Positions 60,101 through 64,000 of a DNA stretch of 64,000 nucleotides are shown here, piece after piece. Positions within the stretch are counted from its first letter, which is position 1. The number at the start of each line of letters is the position of its first letter. Source of the stretch: Litoditis marina (lineage: Eukaryota > Nematoda > Chromadorea > Rhabditida > Rhabditidae). Where the stretch lies: NCBI GenBank assembly GCA_964036275.1, contig OZ038436.1, positions 1,698,214 through 1,762,213 on the forward strand. Direction: 5' to 3'. The notes beneath the pieces were generated by a model. The model was given only the letters and a program-made list of their open reading frames with translations. It had not been told where the DNA came from and did no database searches. The position numbers and the translations under genes are program-made.

Positions 60101-62667
60101 ATAAAATGCACACGATTTAAAACTTGGTGGGGTGAAGAACAACGAAAATTCAATTCAATTGCGTTTTTCTTTCTTAGATTAGAATTTCATTCTGGTGTAG
60201 CAACGATCCATTCATACCGCCAGACGGTATTCTTTTTGTTTCAACTTTTTGTTTTGCTGAGGTCAATACCGTATCACTGATGATTCAAATGAATGCCCTA
60301 TAATGTTTCAGCGAAACATCTAGACGCGGTTAGGCACGAACATTTATTGTAAAATCAGAATTCCTTTCAAAAGTACCGCAAACAGTTCAACATTATTCCC
60401 ACTCCATTTTTAAATTGCAACATTCATGAAACACAGCAAGAAATCCCCGAAAAAAAATGATCTACGTCATTTTATGACGTTCTAACAAGTATCAACTTTG
60501 TTATTTAAAGAAGGACAATTATGTGGTCCAATCGCAACGCTTCAGTCCTTTGAACTGCAATACATTTTCCAATTGCAGTTTAAAGGACCATTGATATGGG
60601 ATTGGTCCACATAATCGTCCTACTTTAAGGGTACTTATGCCATTATTGTGGAGTGAAATGACGTAAAACGATATTCTCACCTCTCCCAAATTGGTTGATC
60701 CAGTGGCCTCAGAAGAGTCAATCACGTAAACCACGTCATTCCATACTTTGCTGTAGTCACATCTGGAAAATATAATAAATATATAATAAATGGCTTTCTG
60801 ATCAATACATTTCCAACTCGACAACAAGTAGTTCAAAAAAAGATGTGATTTGCTTCTTGCACTACATTTCGAATTCTGATGGTCAAACCAACTTACATTT
60901 CTATGTGAAATTTCCACTGCTAATCAAAAGTTGACTTTTCAACTTGTAGCTGTGACACTTCAAAAAAAAAGATATGTTGAAGAAAAAGATTATCACCCTT
61001 CCGAAACCATGTAAGCATGTAAACATTTTCAAACGTTAAGGTCTCACGTGCTGCAGCCGTGGCCGGCGTTGACTGAAACATTTGGCTGCATAGTCGTGGA
61101 TACAGTTGTTCTGGCGGCCCGAGTGGTCCCTAGAGTGGCTGGTTGAGTTGTGGGAGTTGTGGCTGGTCGCATGGTCGAAATAGGGGCAAATGTAGTGTAG
61201 GCAGCAGATTCGCCTGAAAGTAATTAAACTCACGTTGTATTTGACATACAAAGGTAGCTAACGACCTAATGTATCTCGGAAGGCGGAAAACCGCGTGATA
61301 AACACGCCTTGGAATGATTCAAGATTCAGGATTCAAGATTTATTTCGATCACATCACGTTCTTGCAATGTGGTGCTGTTTTGCTTAGGTGATAAAGTGAA
61401 TAAAAGTTCTTCTCTACTTTATATACGCTAAACAGCACACTTCGGTACAATGTATGAGACCTGGCTACTGGCTACATCTCAAACATTCGTTGTAGTGTCT
61501 CTTTCCTTTCTCAAGCATAGAATAAAACTTCGAGAAGGAAAAAAGAATCATGGTGCGGTAAGTTGGCTTACAGAAAAGTAAGAGAACGCCACTTTTACAA
61601 TATTACAAATTGTTGATCTTATAAATTGTATTTGCGTTAACGGGTGATTTCAGAAGTGGAGGCAGAGTATGAAACGTATATTTGAGTAATAGGTTTTACT
61701 TTCCTGGTGTATTCCTCTATTGACTGTGCATTTCCTTTTCCAACGTTCGTCAGCAAAATAAGCTGTTGGTTTTGTAAACACCTTATGGTACGAGCTCAAG
61801 AATAAGTAATGTCAGTGGTTGGAGGACTCCTGCGTTTCAATGTTTCACTCTTGCTTTATATATAGATGAACCGTGATCAACTGGTTTATCGTGGAACTAA
61901 TTGAACTTAAATCTGAGCCCCATTTATTATGACATGGTGTATTATACACTGCGTAAACCTACATTTATTCAATTATGATGTTCGATCACTTTTTCTGTTT
62001 TTGTAACTCACTCGCTACTTTTTGTAAGTGCACTCACATGTCGCAGTTTCGAAACACGTCCGTTTGGCAATACAGAAGGCGACTCCGGGGGGAGGATTGG
62101 TCATATCCGGGATACGGTACACTTTCCACGCGTTTGGATGGGCCTGAGTGATAAATTTATCTTTTGAATAAGAGCTAGTTCGAAAAAGTGATAACCAATC
62201 AACTAATTTAAGGTTACCAAGCGGTTAACCGCTTTCTTAACCGCTTGTTAACCTCGAATTTCTCCAAAAAGACAAATACGGGTTACTGAGGGGTTAACAA
62301 AAAGTTTAACGATTAGCCAGGTAACACTCTGCTGGTTGCCTGATCGGGTTAACGAAATACTGCGTTTCTCGGAGAATTGCCCCGAATCAGAGTTCGAACC
62401 ACCTTCATAAGCAACTTAATCTCAATCTGCTTTTCAATGTTGGTTTCTCTCCCAACCAAACGAAAGATAACAGTTTTTTTTGAGAAGTTTCGCAAGAGGT
62501 ATCCATATTTACTTGAAATGTGATAGTCATTCAGTTTTCTAAACAACAACTTAGTTAGTCGTACCTCAAATCTGGTCGAGGCTCCTTCCAGTGCTATTAA
62601 AGTAATGAACGGGTTTCCGATGTGGTTCATAACGTAAGAAGCAGCCGCGTCAATATCATTGTCGTCA
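54102..62667 (-). CDS. gene G: double-VWA + C-type lectin domain protein, 5' end outside window
   Basis: Thirteen exons visible in transcript order: 62565-62667, 62038-62143, 61048-61213, 60681-60762, 60027-60092, 59556-59695, 58019-58108, 57553-57626, 56470-56586, 56250-56315, 55509-55634, 54893-54975, 54102-54281. They give 465 aa to the stop, with phases equal to gene C. The first visible exon is the last strand/helix of VWA type 1 (DDNDIDAAASYV ... ALEGAS); then AHPNAWKVYRIPDMTNPPP, a Thr-rich stalk ending AGHGCST, VWA type 2 (CDYSKVWNDVVYVIDSSEA), and a CTLD with GCYRASTVPANF, FYIGLKMD, WNWEDGS and the PLSQD end. The signal peptide and five preceding exons expected from gene C are not found up to 64000. 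Probably secreted; no EPN/WND motif. Confidence 0.88.
54432..54612. mobile_element. TIR element with repeated CTCATGAG palindromes
   Basis: Starts GGCGGCGTAGCAATC and ends GATCGCTACGCCGCC (inverted), about 180 bases, with CTCATGAG-like palindromes repeated inside (TCTCATGAGAA, CTCATGAACT, CTCATGAGGT). It lies in the last intron of gene G. Confidence 0.65.
55735..55845. repeat. short imperfect tandem repeat
   Basis: CAACCTAAGTTTTATTT, CAACCCAAGTTTTTGATTC, CAACCTCAGTTTTTATTTC and CAACCTAAGATTTTAAG follow each other in intron sequence of gene G. Confidence 0.5.
56940..57340. repeat. unexplained intron insert, possible solo LTR
   Basis: Composition and GGTCTTT-rich content differ from flanking intron. 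On the minus strand it would start TGTTGTGAATATATTAG at 57336 and include an AATAAA near 57185. No matching second LTR and no convincing target duplication were found. Confidence 0.3.
58270..58398. mobile_element. MITE-like repeat with CACGTG ends, copy 3
   Basis: ATACTGTTACTCAATAGCAC ... AGTCACGTGTAAC at the left and CTTCACGTGGCC at the right. It lies in an intron of gene G. Confidence 0.65.
58655..59215. other. gene G intron: TTTA microsatellite and flank
   Basis: Five to six TTTA units at about 58658-58680 precede a plain A-rich stretch; a 60-codon frame at 58820-59002 is not supported as coding. Confidence 0.4.
59219..59304. repeat. perfect 38-bp inverted repeat (hairpin)
   Basis: Arms 59219-59256 and 59267-59304 are exact reverse complements (CTCTGTGAGATAGAGGAAAG ...) with a 10-base loop TGAGCCATTT. 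In an intron of gene G the transcript would form a fully paired 38-bp stem. No terminal repeats or coding. Confidence 0.9.
60508..60627. mobile_element. palindromic MITE (GAAGGACGATTAT family), copy 2
   Basis: AAAGAAGGACAATTATGTGG ... CCACATAATCGTCCTACTTTA with the same internal fold as copy 1. It ends about 50 bases from the exon 60681-60762 of gene G. Confidence 0.75.
62205..62360. repeat. GGTTAACC-rich repeat
   Basis: Clusters of GGTTACC, GGTTAACCGC, GGTTAAC and the complement, partly palindromic (AAGCGGTTAACCGCTT). Related to 23080-23270. Confidence 0.45.
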
Positions 62668-63077
62668 CTGAAATCAGACGAGAGAAGGCTATGTGAGTGT
62701 TACACCTGAGAAGTCATCTAGAGCTGAAGGAAAAGTAATTCACGTGTAATTATCGATAAAATCACGTAAACCACGTAGACAAATTCCAATTGAAGACGGT
62801 AGTTTACATTTATCATTCGGGCCAATAGTAGTTTGACGAGACATTATCAATATAAGATCGTGGATGCAGCTTTGTATGCTTCACATGATCATGACAATTT
62901 GCCTCATTTTAAAATTAAAAAGCCAGTCACTTTTGACCTTCACGTCGTGCTAAAACAACATAGCGCAATGTCATGCAAACTGACGTTTCAACGTTTCTGG
63001 TGAACGCATGACACGACTAATTAAAAGTAGAATGGAATATCGAATAACATATTCATTCAGACACGTGTGAGGTCATT

Positions 63078-63210
63078 ATACTGTTAATCAATCACACAGT
63101 CACGTGGAACATGTTAAACACAGCAGAACTCAGAAAGGTGCAATAAAAGAGTGCACGATGCCTCATTAGAAGGCTAACTTCACGTGACCATTCAATTTAC
63201 TTCTAGTATA
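63078..63210. mobile_element. MITE-like repeat with CACGTG ends, copy 4
   Basis: ATACTGTTAATCAATCACAC ... AGTCACGTGGAAC and CTTCACGTGACC ... CTTCTAGTATA, matching copies 1-3. Confidence 0.7.
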
Positions 63211-63293
63211 AACTGAGCTTTAGTTTAGAAACTTTTAAAATTACATAATACATTGATGTAATGAGTTGAAGAAAACAAATCCGACATTGTGTT

Positions 63294-63405
63294 GAAGAAG
63301 GACGAGTATGGGGTCCAATCCCAACGCTTCCGTCCTTTAAACTGCTCAATTGTAGTTCAACTAACGGTTGACACGGGATTGGTCCCCATAATCTTCCTGC
63401 TTTAA
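63294..63405. mobile_element. palindromic MITE (GAAGGACGATTAT family), copy 3
   Basis: GAAGAAGGACGAGTATGGGG ... TCCCCATAATCTTCCTGC; the central arm has diverged from copies 1 and 2. Confidence 0.6.
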
Positions 63406-64000
63406 ATAAAAAAAGTTTCGTAGATTGTACCGAGAGCTAAAATACACCGAAAATCCGCTTCAAAATGAACCATTTTCGGCGACATCTAACCCATTTTTGA
63501 ACAACATACAGTACATCTGACATAAAATATTTACATTCAATTATGTTATTTAATTGCCTTGCTTCTGAGTGCGTAGTGTTGATCTTGCAGTATGACAAGA
63601 GCTTATTACCAGAACGCGAAACATTCACACGCGCAAAAACCTATTCAAAAAGTGAGTTTCAGATTCGCTTTTGAGAAACTAAAATATTGTCTAAAATGAC
63701 AAAAAAAATAGCCGATTTTGGGTATTTTTGGAACAAGTTTCGTTGTATTCTCGTTTCGAACTATTCTTCACTTTTCCGGGAGCAGTTGTTTGAACAGACT
63801 TCTCACAGCTTCACGAACCTCATTCGGTTGGCTACGGCTAAGTACGTATGCTAGAAAATCCCGCCCCCCTCAGCCGATTGAAATATTTGCATTGATTTGC
63901 GAACCAAAAAATCACTCTTTTCGGTGATACTTAGAAGATAGCTTCAGTTTATTGCCTACTTTCTCATCTCAATGTTTCATAACTCAAGTTGATCCAGAAA

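Larger units (their letters stand above)
62668..64000. other. presumed gene G intron / right edge
   Basis: No exon of the family is found here. It holds a CACGTG-ended MITE and a GAAGGACGATTAT-family MITE; 63410-64000 shows nothing recognisable. Confidence 0.5.

Overview
The window looks like an AT-rich chromosome-arm region of a Caenorhabditis-type nematode. The evidence is many short exons joined by introns with TTTCAG-like acceptors, an expanded secreted VWA / C-type-lectin (clec-like) family, GATA (TGATAAG) sites ahead of the starts, and dense tRNA-derived, TTAA-flanked and foldback repeats. There is no bacterial-style operon, CRISPR array or rRNA. The species cannot be named from the sequence.

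All real genes I can support belong to one family. Exon boundaries were set by requiring GT/AG (once GC/AG) junctions, phase continuity, and agreement of exon lengths among paralogs. Five models read through without a frameshift or internal stop: gene A (+, 575-6205, 389 aa: signal peptide, VWA-like type 2, CTLD); gene B (-, 6417-17552, 282 aa: signal peptide, VWA-like type 1, Thr-rich stalk, hydrophobic C-terminus); gene C (-, 22631-32004, 616 aa: signal peptide, VWA type 1, stalk, VWA type 2, CTLD); gene F (-, 40564-52506, 502 aa: signal peptide, two type 1 VWA domains in tandem, stalk, hydrophobic C-terminus); gene G (-, 54102-62667, C-terminal 465 aa visible, same layout as C, 5' end beyond the right edge).

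Between them lie broken or extra pieces. A duplicated three-exon CTLD cassette with intact splice sites sits downstream of gene C (18302-20609). A plus-strand scrap of a gene-A copy (20984-22111) is sandwiched next to it. Orphan terminal exons lie at 22403, 32170, 32397 and 54020. An isolated CTLD exon lies at 35392. Gene E (37930-40339) is a gene-A paralog with its middle deleted. The blocks 0.3-7.65 kb and 37.65-41.9 kb are segmental duplicates carrying a gene-A-type gene tail-to-tail with the last exon of a membrane-anchor-type gene (B, F).

The introns and spacers hold most of the remaining structure: a decayed LTR-retroelement gag remnant at 32.5-35.2 kb, a pair of TTAA-flanked elements with matching termini, a TSD-flanked CGAGTTTT repeat, four copies of a CACGTG-ended MITE, three copies of a second MITE, long foldbacks, tRNA-like SINEs, a 101-bp tandem array, and a perfect 38-bp hairpin. 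The genes probably encode secreted or surface-tethered intestinal proteins that combine divergent VWA modules with lectin-like domains. That role is inferred from the family and the GATA sites; it is not shown by the sequence.
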